From Baylisascaris procyonis (Eukaryota > Nematoda > Chromadorea > Rhabditida > Ascarididae): a stretch of 64,000 bases of DNA. The position numbers and the translations under genes are program-made. The notes beneath the pieces are model-generated. The model was given only the letters and a program-made list of their open reading frames with translations. It was not told the origin of the DNA and made no database searches. Each line of letters opens with the position of its first letter. Position 1 is the stretch's first letter. The DNA lies in the NCBI GenBank assembly GCA_037389465.1, contig JAZARR010000150.1, forward strand, positions 1 to 64,000, in the 5' to 3' direction. Shown here piece by piece: positions 13,801 through 26,609 of the stretch.

Positions 13801-16800
13801 CCTAAGCCTAAGCCTAAGCCTAAGCCTAAGCCTAAGCCTAAGCCTAAGCCTAAGCCTAAGCCTAAGCCTAAGCCTAAGCCTAAGCCTAAGCCTAAGCCTA
13901 AGCCTAAGCCTAAGCCTAAGCCTAAGCCTAAGCCTAAGCCTAAGCCTAAGCCTAAGCCTAAGCCTAAGCCTAAGCCTAAGCCTAAGCCTAAGCCTAAGCC
14001 TAAGCCTAAGCCTAAGCCTAAGCCTAAGCCTAAGCCTAAGCCTAAGCCTAAGCCTAAGCCTAAGCCTAAGCCTAAGCCTAAGCCTAAGCCTAAGCCTAAG
14101 CCTAAGCCTAAGCCTAAGCCTAAGCCTAAGCCTAAGCCTAAGCCTAAGCCTAAGCCTAAGCCTAAGCCTAAGCCTAAGCCTAAGCCTAAGCCTAAGCCTA
14201 AGCCTAAGCCTAAGCCTAAGCCTAAGCCTAAGCCTAAGCCTAAGCCTAAGCCTAAGCCTAAGCCTAAGCCTAAGCCTAAGCCTAAGCCTAAGCCTAAGCC
14301 TAAGCCTAAGCCTAAGCCTAAGCCTAAGCCTAAGCCTAAGCCTAAGCCTAAGCCTAAGCCTAAGCCTAAGCCTAAGCCTAAGCCTAAGCCTAAGCCTAAG
14401 CCTAAGCCTAAGCCTAAGCCTAAGCCTAAGCCTAAGCCTAAGCCTAAGCCTAAGCCTAAGCCTAAGCCTAAGCCTAAGCCTAAGCCTAAGCCTAAGCCTA
14501 AGCCTAAGCCTAAGCCTAAGCCTAAGCCTAAGCCTAAGCCTAAGCCTAAGCCTAAGCCTAAGCCTAAGCCTAAGCCTAAGCCTAAGCCTAAGCCTAAGCC
14601 TAAGCCTAAGCCTAAGCCTAAGCCTAAGCCTAAGCCTAAGCCTAAGCCTAAGCCTAAGCCTAAGCCTAAGCCTAAGCCTAAGCCTAAGCCTAAGCCTAAG
14701 CCTAAGCCTAAGCCTAAGCCTAAGCCTAAGCCTAAGCCTAAGCCTAAGCCTAAGCCTAAGCCTAAGCCTAAGCCTAAGCCTAAGCCTAAGCCTAAGCCTA
14801 AGCCTAAGCCTAAGCCTAAGCCTAAGCCTAAGCCTAAGCCTAAGCCTAAGCCTAAGCCTAAGCCTAAGCCTAAGCCTAAGCCTAAGCCTAAGCCTAAGCC
14901 TAAGCCTAAGCCTAAGCCTAAGCCTAAGCCTAAGCCTAAGCCTAAGCCTAAGCCTAAGCCTAAGCCTAAGCCTAAGCCTAAGCCTAAGCCTAAGCCTAAG
15001 CCTAAGCCTAAGCCTAAGCCTAAGCCTAAGCCTAAGCCTAAGCCTAAGCCTAAGCCTAAGCCTAAGCCTAAGCCTAAGCCTAAGCCTAAGCCTAAGCCTA
15101 AGCCTAAGCCTAAGCCTAAGCCTAAGCCTAAGCCTAAGCCTAAGCCTAAGCCTAAGCCTAAGCCTAAGCCTAAGCCTAAGCCTAAGCCTAAGCCTAAGCC
15201 TAAGCCTAAGCCTAAGCCTAAGCCTAAGCCTAAGCCTAAGCCTAAGCCTAAGCCTAAGCCTAAGCCTAAGCCTAAGCCTAAGCCTAAGCCTAAGCCTAAG
15301 CCTAAGCCTAAGCCTAAGCCTAAGCCTAAGCCTAAGCCTAAGCCTAAGCCTAAGCCTAAGCCTAAGCCTAAGCCTAAGCCTAAGCCTAAGCCTAAGCCTA
15401 AGCCTAAGCCTAAGCCTAAGCCTAAGCCTAAGCCTAAGCCTAAGCCTAAGCCTAAGCCTAAGCCTAAGCCTAAGCCTAAGCCTAAGCCTAAGCCTAAGCC
15501 TAAGCCTAAGCCTAAGCCTAAGCCTAAGCCTAAGCCTAAGCCTAAGCCTAAGCCTAAGCCTAAGCCTAAGCCTAAGCCTAAGCCTAAGCCTAAGCCTAAG
15601 CCTAAGCCTAAGCCTAAGCCTAAGCCTAAGCCTAAGCCTAAGCCTAAGCCTAAGCCTAAGCCTAAGCCTAAGCCTAAGCCTAAGCCTAAGCCTAAGCCTA
15701 AGCCTAAGCCTAAGCCTAAGCCTAAGCCTAAGCCTAAGCCTAAGCCTAAGCCTAAGCCTAAGCCTAAGCCTAAGCCTAAGCCTAAGCCTAAGCCTAAGCC
15801 TAAGCCTAAGCCTAAGCCTAAGCCTAAGCCTAAGCCTAAGCCTAAGCCTAAGCCTAAGCCTAAGCCTAAGCCTAAGCCTAAGCCTAAGCCTAAGCCTAAG
15901 CCTAAGCCTAAGCCTAAGCCTAAGCCTAAGCCTAAGCCTAAGCCTAAGCCTAAGCCTAAGCCTAAGCCTAAGCCTAAGCCTAAGCCTAAGCCTAAGCCTA
16001 AGCCTAAGCCTAAGCCTAAGCCTAAGCCTAAGCCTAAGCCTAAGCCTAAGCCTAAGCCTAAGCCTAAGCCTAAGCCTAAGCCTAAGCCTAAGCCTAAGCC
16101 TAAGCCTAAGCCTAAGCCTAAGCCTAAGCCTAAGCCTAAGCCTAAGCCTAAGCCTAAGCCTAAGCCTAAGCCTAAGCCTAAGCCTAAGCCTAAGCCTAAG
16201 CCTAAGCCTAAGCCTAAGCCTAAGCCTAAGCCTAAGCCTAAGCCTAAGCCTAAGCCTAAGCCTAAGCCTAAGCCTAAGCCTAAGCCTAAGCCTAAGCCTA
16301 AGCCTAAGCCTAAGCCTAAGCCTAAGCCTAAGCCTAAGCCTAAGCCTAAGCCTAAGCCTAAGCCTAAGCCTAAGCCTAAGCCTAAGCCTAAGCCTAAGCC
16401 TAAGCCTAAGCCTAAGCCTAAGCCTAAGCCTAAGCCTAAGCCTAAGCCTAAGCCTAAGCCTAAGCCTAAGCCTAAGCCTAAGCCTAAGCCTAAGCCTAAG
16501 CCTAAGCCTAAGCCTAAGCCTAAGCCTAAGCCTAAGCCTAAGCCTAAGCCTAAGCCTAAGCCTAAGCCTAAGCCTAAGCCTAAGCCTAAGCCTAAGCCTA
16601 AGCCTAAGCCTAAGCCTAAGCCTAAGCCTAAGCCTAAGCCTAAGCCTAAGCCTAAGCCTAAGCCTAAGCCTAAGCCTAAGCCTAAGCCTAAGCCTAAGCC
16701 TAAGCCTAAGCCTAAGCCTAAGCCTAAGCCTAAGCCTAAGCCTAAGCCTAAGCCTAAGCCTAAGCCTAAGCCTAAGCCTAAGCCTAAGCCTAAGCCTAAG

Positions 16801-19800
16801 CCTAAGCCTAAGCCTAAGCCTAAGCCTAAGCCTAAGCCTAAGCCTAAGCCTAAGCCTAAGCCTAAGCCTAAGCCTAAGCCTAAGCCTAAGCCTAAGCCTA
16901 AGCCTAAGCCTAAGCCTAAGCCTAAGCCTAAGCCTAAGCCTAAGCCTAAGCCTAAGCCTAAGCCTAAGCCTAAGCCTAAGCCTAAGCCTAAGCCTAAGCC
17001 TAAGCCTAAGCCTAAGCCTAAGCCTAAGCCTAAGCCTAAGCCTAAGCCTAAGCCTAAGCCTAAGCCTAAGCCTAAGCCTAAGCCTAAGCCTAAGCCTAAG
17101 CCTAAGCCTAAGCCTAAGCCTAAGCCTAAGCCTAAGCCTAAGCCTAAGCCTAAGCCTAAGCCTAAGCCTAAGCCTAAGCCTAAGCCTAAGCCTAAGCCTA
17201 AGCCTAAGCCTAAGCCTAAGCCTAAGCCTAAGCCTAAGCCTAAGCCTAAGCCTAAGCCTAAGCCTAAGCCTAAGCCTAAGCCTAAGCCTAAGCCTAAGCC
17301 TAAGCCTAAGCCTAAGCCTAAGCCTAAGCCTAAGCCTAAGCCTAAGCCTAAGCCTAAGCCTAAGCCTAAGCCTAAGCCTAAGCCTAAGCCTAAGCCTAAG
17401 CCTAAGCCTAAGCCTAAGCCTAAGCCTAAGCCTAAGCCTAAGCCTAAGCCTAAGCCTAAGCCTAAGCCTAAGCCTAAGCCTAAGCCTAAGCCTAAGCCTA
17501 AGCCTAAGCCTAAGCCTAAGCCTAAGCCTAAGCCTAAGCCTAAGCCTAAGCCTAAGCCTAAGCCTAAGCCTAAGCCTAAGCCTAAGCCTAAGCCTAAGCC
17601 TAAGCCTAAGCCTAAGCCTAAGCCTAAGCCTAAGCCTAAGCCTAAGCCTAAGCCTAAGCCTAAGCCTAAGCCTAAGCCTAAGCCTAAGCCTAAGCCTAAG
17701 CCTAAGCCTAAGCCTAAGCCTAAGCCTAAGCCTAAGCCTAAGCCTAAGCCTAAGCCTAAGCCTAAGCCTAAGCCTAAGCCTAAGCCTAAGCCTAAGCCTA
17801 AGCCTAAGCCTAAGCCTAAGCCTAAGCCTAAGCCTAAGCCTAAGCCTAAGCCTAAGCCTAAGCCTAAGCCTAAGCCTAAGCCTAAGCCTAAGCCTAAGCC
17901 TAAGCCTAAGCCTAAGCCTAAGCCTAAGCCTAAGCCTAAGCCTAAGCCTAAGCCTAAGCCTAAGCCTAAGCCTAAGCCTAAGCCTAAGCCTAAGCCTAAG
18001 CCTAAGCCTAAGCCTAAGCCTAAGCCTAAGCCTAAGCCTAAGCCTAAGCCTAAGCCTAAGCCTAAGCCTAAGCCTAAGCCTAAGCCTAAGCCTAAGCCTA
18101 AGCCTAAGCCTAAGCCTAAGCCTAAGCCTAAGCCTAAGCCTAAGCCTAAGCCTAAGCCTAAGCCTAAGCCTAAGCCTAAGCCTAAGCCTAAGCCTAAGCC
18201 TAAGCCTAAGCCTAAGCCTAAGCCTAAGCCTAAGCCTAAGCCTAAGCCTAAGCCTAAGCCTAAGCCTAAGCCTAAGCCTAAGCCTAAGCCTAAGCCTAAG
18301 CCTAAGCCTAAGCCTAAGCCTAAGCCTAAGCCTAAGCCTAAGCCTAAGCCTAAGCCTAAGCCTAAGCCTAAGCCTAAGCCTAAGCCTAAGCCTAAGCCTA
18401 AGCCTAAGCCTAAGCCTAAGCCTAAGCCTAAGCCTAAGCCTAAGCCTAAGCCTAAGCCTAAGCCTAAGCCTAAGCCTAAGCCTAAGCCTAAGCCTAAGCC
18501 TAAGCCTAAGCCTAAGCCTAAGCCTAAGCCTAAGCCTAAGCCTAAGCCTAAGCCTAAGCCTAAGCCTAAGCCTAAGCCTAAGCCTAAGCCTAAGCCTAAG
18601 CCTAAGCCTAAGCCTAAGCCTAAGCCTAAGCCTAAGCCTAAGCCTAAGCCTAAGCCTAAGCCTAAGCCTAAGCCTAAGCCTAAGCCTAAGCCTAAGCCTA
18701 AGCCTAAGCCTAAGCCTAAGCCTAAGCCTAAGCCTAAGCCTAAGCCTAAGCCTAAGCCTAAGCCTAAGCCTAAGCCTAAGCCTAAGCCTAAGCCTAAGCC
18801 TAAGCCTAAGCCTAAGCCTAAGCCTAAGCCTAAGCCTAAGCCTAAGCCTAAGCCTAAGCCTAAGCCTAAGCCTAAGCCTAAGCCTAAGCCTAAGCCTAAG
18901 CCTAAGCCTAAGCCTAAGCCTAAGCCTAAGCCTAAGCCTAAGCCTAAGCCTAAGCCTAAGCCTAAGCCTAAGCCTAAGCCTAAGCCTAAGCCTAAGCCTA
19001 AGCCTAAGCCTAAGCCTAAGCCTAAGCCTAAGCCTAAGCCTAAGCCTAAGCCTAAGCCTAAGCCTAAGCCTAAGCCTAAGCCTAAGCCTAAGCCTAAGCC
19101 TAAGCCTAAGCCTAAGCCTAAGCCTAAGCCTAAGCCTAAGCCTAAGCCTAAGCCTAAGCCTAAGCCTAAGCCTAAGCCTAAGCCTAAGCCTAAGCCTAAG
19201 CCTAAGCCTAAGCCTAAGCCTAAGCCTAAGCCTAAGCCTAAGCCTAAGCCTAAGCCTAAGCCTAAGCCTAAGCCTAAGCCTAAGCCTAAGCCTAAGCCTA
19301 AGCCTAAGCCTAAGCCTAAGCCTAAGCCTAAGCCTAAGCCTAAGCCTAAGCCTAAGCCTAAGCCTAAGCCTAAGCCTAAGCCTAAGCCTAAGCCTAAGCC
19401 TAAGCCTAAGCCTAAGCCTAAGCCTAAGCCTAAGCCTAAGCCTAAGCCTAAGCCTAAGCCTAAGCCTAAGCCTAAGCCTAAGCCTAAGCCTAAGCCTAAG
19501 CCTAAGCCTAAGCCTAAGCCTAAGCCTAAGCCTAAGCCTAAGCCTAAGCCTAAGCCTAAGCCTAAGCCTAAGCCTAAGCCTAAGCCTAAGCCTAAGCCTA
19601 AGCCTAAGCCTAAGCCTAAGCCTAAGCCTAAGCCTAAGCCTAAGCCTAAGCCTAAGCCTAAGCCTAAGCCTAAGCCTAAGCCTAAGCCTAAGCCTAAGCC
19701 TAAGCCTAAGCCTAAGCCTAAGCCTAAGCCTAAGCCTAAGCCTAAGCCTAAGCCTAAGCCTAAGCCTAAGCCTAAGCCTAAGCCTAAGCCTAAGCCTAAG

Positions 19801-22800
19801 CCTAAGCCTAAGCCTAAGCCTAAGCCTAAGCCTAAGCCTAAGCCTAAGCCTAAGCCTAAGCCTAAGCCTAAGCCTAAGCCTAAGCCTAAGCCTAAGCCTA
19901 AGCCTAAGCCTAAGCCTAAGCCTAAGCCTAAGCCTAAGCCTAAGCCTAAGCCTAAGCCTAAGCCTAAGCCTAAGCCTAAGCCTAAGCCTAAGCCTAAGCC
20001 TAAGCCTAAGCCTAAGCCTAAGCCTAAGCCTAAGCCTAAGCCTAAGCCTAAGCCTAAGCCTAAGCCTAAGCCTAAGCCTAAGCCTAAGCCTAAGCCTAAG
20101 CCTAAGCCTAAGCCTAAGCCTAAGCCTAAGCCTAAGCCTAAGCCTAAGCCTAAGCCTAAGCCTAAGCCTAAGCCTAAGCCTAAGCCTAAGCCTAAGCCTA
20201 AGCCTAAGCCTAAGCCTAAGCCTAAGCCTAAGCCTAAGCCTAAGCCTAAGCCTAAGCCTAAGCCTAAGCCTAAGCCTAAGCCTAAGCCTAAGCCTAAGCC
20301 TAAGCCTAAGCCTAAGCCTAAGCCTAAGCCTAAGCCTAAGCCTAAGCCTAAGCCTAAGCCTAAGCCTAAGCCTAAGCCTAAGCCTAAGCCTAAGCCTAAG
20401 CCTAAGCCTAAGCCTAAGCCTAAGCCTAAGCCTAAGCCTAAGCCTAAGCCTAAGCCTAAGCCTAAGCCTAAGCCTAAGCCTAAGCCTAAGCCTAAGCCTA
20501 AGCCTAAGCCTAAGCCTAAGCCTAAGCCTAAGCCTAAGCCTAAGCCTAAGCCTAAGCCTAAGCCTAAGCCTAAGCCTAAGCCTAAGCCTAAGCCTAAGCC
20601 TAAGCCTAAGCCTAAGCCTAAGCCTAAGCCTAAGCCTAAGCCTAAGCCTAAGCCTAAGCCTAAGCCTAAGCCTAAGCCTAAGCCTAAGCCTAAGCCTAAG
20701 CCTAAGCCTAAGCCTAAGCCTAAGCCTAAGCCTAAGCCTAAGCCTAAGCCTAAGCCTAAGCCTAAGCCTAAGCCTAAGCCTAAGCCTAAGCCTAAGCCTA
20801 AGCCTAAGCCTAAGCCTAAGCCTAAGCCTAAGCCTAAGCCTAAGCCTAAGCCTAAGCCTAAGCCTAAGCCTAAGCCTAAGCCTAAGCCTAAGCCTAAGCC
20901 TAAGCCTAAGCCTAAGCCTAAGCCTAAGCCTAAGCCTAAGCCTAAGCCTAAGCCTAAGCCTAAGCCTAAGCCTAAGCCTAAGCCTAAGCCTAAGCCTAAG
21001 CCTAAGCCTAAGCCTAAGCCTAAGCCTAAGCCTAAGCCTAAGCCTAAGCCTAAGCCTAAGCCTAAGCCTAAGCCTAAGCCTAAGCCTAAGCCTAAGCCTA
21101 AGCCTAAGCCTAAGCCTAAGCCTAAGCCTAAGCCTAAGCCTAAGCCTAAGCCTAAGCCTAAGCCTAAGCCTAAGCCTAAGCCTAAGCCTAAGCCTAAGCC
21201 TAAGCCTAAGCCTAAGCCTAAGCCTAAGCCTAAGCCTAAGCCTAAGCCTAAGCCTAAGCCTAAGCCTAAGCCTAAGCCTAAGCCTAAGCCTAAGCCTAAG
21301 CCTAAGCCTAAGCCTAAGCCTAAGCCTAAGCCTAAGCCTAAGCCTAAGCCTAAGCCTAAGCCTAAGCCTAAGCCTAAGCCTAAGCCTAAGCCTAAGCCTA
21401 AGCCTAAGCCTAAGCCTAAGCCTAAGCCTAAGCCTAAGCCTAAGCCTAAGCCTAAGCCTAAGCCTAAGCCTAAGCCTAAGCCTAAGCCTAAGCCTAAGCC
21501 TAAGCCTAAGCCTAAGCCTAAGCCTAAGCCTAAGCCTAAGCCTAAGCCTAAGCCTAAGCCTAAGCCTAAGCCTAAGCCTAAGCCTAAGCCTAAGCCTAAG
21601 CCTAAGCCTAAGCCTAAGCCTAAGCCTAAGCCTAAGCCTAAGCCTAAGCCTAAGCCTAAGCCTAAGCCTAAGCCTAAGCCTAAGCCTAAGCCTAAGCCTA
21701 AGCCTAAGCCTAAGCCTAAGCCTAAGCCTAAGCCTAAGCCTAAGCCTAAGCCTAAGCCTAAGCCTAAGCCTAAGCCTAAGCCTAAGCCTAAGCCTAAGCC
21801 TAAGCCTAAGCCTAAGCCTAAGCCTAAGCCTAAGCCTAAGCCTAAGCCTAAGCCTAAGCCTAAGCCTAAGCCTAAGCCTAAGCCTAAGCCTAAGCCTAAG
21901 CCTAAGCCTAAGCCTAAGCCTAAGCCTAAGCCTAAGCCTAAGCCTAAGCCTAAGCCTAAGCCTAAGCCTAAGCCTAAGCCTAAGCCTAAGCCTAAGCCTA
22001 AGCCTAAGCCTAAGCCTAAGCCTAAGCCTAAGCCTAAGCCTAAGCCTAAGCCTAAGCCTAAGCCTAAGCCTAAGCCTAAGCCTAAGCCTAAGCCTAAGCC
22101 TAAGCCTAAGCCTAAGCCTAAGCCTAAGCCTAAGCCTAAGCCTAAGCCTAAGCCTAAGCCTAAGCCTAAGCCTAAGCCTAAGCCTAAGCCTAAGCCTAAG
22201 CCTAAGCCTAAGCCTAAGCCTAAGCCTAAGCCTAAGCCTAAGCCTAAGCCTAAGCCTAAGCCTAAGCCTAAGCCTAAGCCTAAGCCTAAGCCTAAGCCTA
22301 AGCCTAAGCCTAAGCCTAAGCCTAAGCCTAAGCCTAAGCCTAAGCCTAAGCCTAAGCCTAAGCCTAAGCCTAAGCCTAAGCCTAAGCCTAAGCCTAAGCC
22401 TAAGCCTAAGCCTAAGCCTAAGCCTAAGCCTAAGCCTAAGCCTAAGCCTAAGCCTAAGCCTAAGCCTAAGCCTAAGCCTAAGCCTAAGCCTAAGCCTAAG
22501 CCTAAGCCTAAGCCTAAGCCTAAGCCTAAGCCTAAGCCTAAGCCTAAGCCTAAGCCTAAGCCTAAGCCTAAGCCTAAGCCTAAGCCTAAGCCTAAGCCTA
22601 AGCCTAAGCCTAAGCCTAAGCCTAAGCCTAAGCCTAAGCCTAAGCCTAAGCCTAAGCCTAAGCCTAAGCCTAAGCCTAAGCCTAAGCCTAAGCCTAAGCC
22701 TAAGCCTAAGCCTAAGCCTAAGCCTAAGCCTAAGCCTAAGCCTAAGCCTAAGCCTAAGCCTAAGCCTAAGCCTAAGCCTAAGCCTAAGCCTAAGCCTAAG

Positions 22801-23589
22801 CCTAAGCCTAAGCCTAAGCCTAAGCCTAAGCCTAAGCCTAAGCCTAAGCCTAAGCCTAAGCCTAAGCCTAAGCCTAAGCCTAAGCCTAAGCCTAAGCCTA
22901 AGCCTAAGCCTAAGCCTAAGCCTAAGCCTAAGCCTAAGCCTAAGCCTAAGCCTAAGCCTAAGCCTAAGCCTAAGCCTAAGCCTAAGCCTAAGCCTAAGCC
23001 TAAGCCTAAGCCTAAGCCTAAGCCTAAGCCTAAGCCTAAGCCTAAGCCTAAGCCTAAGCCTAAGCCTAAGCCTAAGCCTAAGCCTAAGCCTAAGCCTAAG
23101 CCTAAGCCTAAGCCTAAGCCTAAGCCTAAGCCTAAGCCTAAGCCTAAGCCTAAGCCTAAGCCTAAGCCTAAGCCTAAGCCTAAGCCTAAGCCTAAGCCTA
23201 AGCCTAAGCCTAAGCCTAAGCCTAAGCCTAAGCCTAAGCCTAAGCCTAAGCCTAAGCCTAAGCCTAAGCCTAAGCCTAAGCCTAAGCCTAAGCCTAAGCC
23301 TAAGCCTAAGCCTAAGCCTAAGCCTAAGCCTAAGCCTAAGCCTAAGCCTAAGCCTAAGCCTAAGCCTAAGCCTAAGCCTAAGCCTAAGCCTAAGCCTAAG
23401 CCTAAGCCTAAGCCTAAGCCTAAGCCTAAGCCTAAGCCTAAGCCTAAGCCTAAGCCTAAGCCTAAGCCTAAGCCTAAGCCTAAGCCTAAGCCTAAGCCTA
23501 AGCCTAAGCCTAAGCCTAAGCCTAAGCCTAAGCCTAAGCCTAAGCCTAAGCCTAAGCCTAAGCCTAAGCCTAAGCCTAAGCCTAAGCCT

Positions 23590-24653
23590 AAGCTAATAAG
23601 CCTAAGCCTAAGCCTAAGCCTAAGCCTAAGCCTAAGCCTAAGCCTAAGCCTAAGCCTAAGCTAATAAGCCTAAGCCTAAGCCTAAGCCTAAGCCTAAGCC
23701 TAAGCCTAAGCCTAAGCCTAAGCCTAAGCCTAAGCCTAAGCCTAAGCCTAAGCCTAAGCCTAAGCCTAAGCCTAAGCCTAAGCCTAAGCCTAAGCCTAAG
23801 CCTAAGCCTAAGCCTAAGCCTAAGCCTAATAAGCCTAAGCCTAAGCCTAAGCCTAAGCCTAAGCCTAAGCCTAAGCTAATAAGCCTAAGCCTAAGCCTAA
23901 GCTAATAAGCCTAAGCCTAAGCCTAAGCCTAAGCCTAAGCCTAAGCCTAAGCCTAAGCCTAAGCTAATAAGCCTAAGCTAATAAGCCTAAGCCTAAGCCT
24001 AAGCCTAAGCCTAAGCCTAAGCCTAAGCCTAAGCCTAAGCCTAAGCCTAAGCTAATAAGCCTAAGCCTAAGCCTAAGCCTAAGCCTAAGCCTAAGCCTAA
24101 GCCTAAGCCTAAGCCTAAGCCTAAGCCTAAGCCTAAGCCTAAGCTAATAAGCCTAAGCTAATAAGCCTAAGCCTAAGCCTAAGCCTAAGCCTAAGCCTAA
24201 GCCTAAGCCTAAGCCTAAGCCTAAGCCTAAGCCTAAGCCTAAGCCTAAGCCTAAGCCTAAGCCTAAGCCTAAGCCTAAGCCTAAGCCTAAGCCTAAGCCT
24301 AAGCCTAAGCCTAAGCCTAAGCCTAAGCTAATAAGCCTAAGCTACTAAGCCTAAGCTAATAAGCCTAAGCTAATAAGCCTAAGCTAATAAGCCTAAGCTA
24401 ATAAGCCTAAGCTAATAAGCCTAAGCTAATAAGCCTAAGCTAATAAGCCTAAGCTAATAAGCCTAAGCTAATAAGCCTAAGCTAATAAGCCTAAGCTACT
24501 AAGCCTAAGCCTAAGCCTAAGCCTAAGCCTAAGCCTAAGCCTAAGCCTAAGCCTAAGCCTAAGCCTAAGCCTAAGCCTAAGCTACTAAGCCTAAGCCTAA
24601 GCCTAAGCTAATAAGCCTAAGCCTAAGCCTAAGCTAATAAGCCTAAGCCTAAT
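23590..24653. repeat. Telomere variant-repeat block (TTATTAGC / TTAGTAGC)
   Basis: Scattered among canonical hexamers are octamers AAGCTAAT (TTATTAGC on the G strand) and less often AAGCTACT (TTAGTAGC). At two places, near 23827 and 24650, AAT is inserted after an intact AAGCCT. The first variant is at 23590-23597 and the last at about 24651. The block lies about 2 kb distal to the subtelomere boundary, with perfect repeats on both sides. Variant repeats near the inner end of telomeres are known in other animals, where they mark old, non-renewed sequence. Here the variant type is unusually uniform. Confidence 0.93.
24325..24500. repeat. 14-bp alternating array inside the telomere
   Basis: Canonical AAGCCT alternates strictly with an octamer variant, giving a 14-bp period. 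The octamer is AAGCTAAT at 24325, AAGCTACT at 24339, AAGCTAAT ten times from 24353 to 24479, then AAGCTACT at 24493. The TACT variants bracket the ten TAAT copies. This regularity looks like amplification of one compound unit by slippage, unequal exchange or copying of a circle, not independent point changes. Confidence 0.92.
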
Positions 24654-26609
24654 AAGCCTAAGCCTAAGCCTAAGCCTAAGCCTAAGCCTAAGCCTAAGCC
24701 TAAGCCTAAGCCTAAGCCTAAGCCTAAGCCTAAGCCTAAGCCTAAGCCTAAGCCTAAGCCTAAGCCTAAGCCTAAGCCTAAGCCTAAGCCTAAGCCTAAG
24801 CCTAAGCCTAAGCCTAAGCCTAAGCCTAAGCCTAAGCCTAAGCCTAAGCCTAAGCCTAAGCCTAAGCCTAAGCCTAAGCCTAAGCCTAAGCCTAAGCCTA
24901 AGCCTAAGCCTAAGCCTAAGCCTAAGCCTAAGCCTAAGCCTAAGCCTAAGCCTAAGCCTAAGCCTAAGCCTAAGCCTAAGCCTAAGCCTAAGCCTAAGCC
25001 TAAGCCTAAGCCTAAGCCTAAGCCTAAGCCTAAGCCTAAGCCTAAGCCTAAGCCTAAGCCTAAGCCTAAGCCTAAGCCTAAGCCTAAGCCTAAGCCTAAG
25101 CCTAAGCCTAAGCCTAAGCCTAAGCCTAAGCCTAAGCCTAAGCCTAAGCCTAAGCCTAAGCCTAAGCCTAAGCCTAAGCCTAAGCCTAAGCCTAAGCCTA
25201 AGCCTAAGCCTAAGCCTAAGCCTAAGCCTAAGCCTAAGCCTAAGCCTAAGCCTAAGCCTAAGCCTAAGCCTAAGCCTAAGCCTAAGCCTAAGCCTAAGCC
25301 TAAGCCTAAGCCTAAGCCTAAGCCTAAGCCTAAGCCTAAGCCTAAGCCTAAGCCTAAGCCTAAGCCTAAGCCTAAGCCTAAGCCTAAGCCTAAGCCTAAG
25401 CCTAAGCCTAAGCCTAAGCCTAAGCCTAAGCCTAAGCCTAAGCCTAAGCCTAAGCCTAAGCCTAAGCCTAAGCCTAAGCCTAAGCCTAAGCCTAAGCCTA
25501 AGCCTAAGCCTAAGCCTAAGCCTAAGCCTAAGCCTAAGCCTAAGCCTAAGCCTAAGCCTAAGCCTAAGCCTAAGCCTAAGCCTAAGCCTAAGCCTAAGCC
25601 TAAGCCTAAGCCTAAGCCTAAGCCTAAGCCTAAGCCTAAGCCTAAGCCTAAGCCTAAGCCTAAGCCTAAGCCTAAGCCTAAGCCTAAGCCTAAGCCTAAG
25701 CCTAAGCCTAAGCCTAAGCCTAAGCCTAAGCCTAAGCCTAAGCCTAAGCCTAAGCCTAAGCCTAAGCCTAAGCCTAAGCCTAAGCCTAAGCCTAAGCCTA
25801 AGCCTAAGCCTAAGCCTAAGCCTAAGCCTAAGCCTAAGCCTAAGCCTAAGCCTAAGCCTAAGCCTAAGCCTAAGCCTAAGCCTAAGCCTAAGCCTAAGCC
25901 TAAGCCTAAGCCTAAGCCTAAGCCTAAGCCTAAGCCTAAGCCTAAGCCTAAGCCTAAGCCTAAGCCTAAGCCTAAGCCTAAGCCTAAGCCTAAGCCTAAG
26001 CCTAAGCCTAAGCCTAAGCCTAAGCCTAAGCCTAAGCCTAAGCCTAAGCCTAAGCCTAAGCCTAAGCCTAAGCCTAAGCCTAAGCCTAAGCCTAAGCCTA
26101 AGCCTAAGCCTAAGCCTAAGCCTAAGCCTAAGCCTAAGCCTAAGCCTAAGCCTAAGCCTAAGCCTAAGCCTAAGCCTAAGCCTAAGCCTAAGCCTAAGCC
26201 TAAGCCTAAGCCTAAGCCTAAGCCTAAGCCTAAGCCTAAGCCTAAGCCTAAGCCTAAGCCTAAGCCTAAGCCTAAGCCTAAGCCTAAGCCTAAGCCTAAG
26301 CCTAAGCCTAAGCCTAAGCCTAAGCCTAAGCCTAAGCCTAAGCCTAAGCCTAAGCCTAAGCCTAAGCCTAAGCCTAAGCCTAAGCCTAAGCCTAAGCCTA
26401 AGCCTAAGCCTAAGCCTAAGCCTAAGCCTAAGCCTAAGCCTAAGCCTAAGCCTAAGCCTAAGCCTAAGCCTAAGCCTAAGCCTAAGCCTAAGCCTAAGCC
26501 TAAGCCTAAGCCTAAGCCTAAGCCTAAGCCTAAGCCTAAGCCTAAGCCTAAGCCTAAGCCTAAGCCTAAGCCTAAGCCTAAGCCTAAGCCTAAGCCTAAG
26601 CCTAAGCCT

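Larger units (their letters stand above)
1..26609. repeat. Telomere, (TTAGGC)n read as (AAGCCT)n
   Basis: The tract is a hexamer array in the C-rich orientation on the plus strand. The minus strand reads TTAGGC with its 3' end at position 1, the correct polarity for a left chromosome end. TTAGGC is the established telomere repeat of nematodes and is made by telomerase. The first 771 hexamers (1-4626) are perfect. A second perfect run covers about 4880-23589 and a third about 24654-26609; successive 60-base lines are identical in these runs, so no base differs. The array stops abruptly at 26609 and passes into degenerate telomere-associated sequence. At about 26.6 kb it is longer than the few kilobases usually quoted for C. 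elegans. Whether position 1 is the physical end or the end of the assembled read cannot be told from the sequence. Confidence 0.98.
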
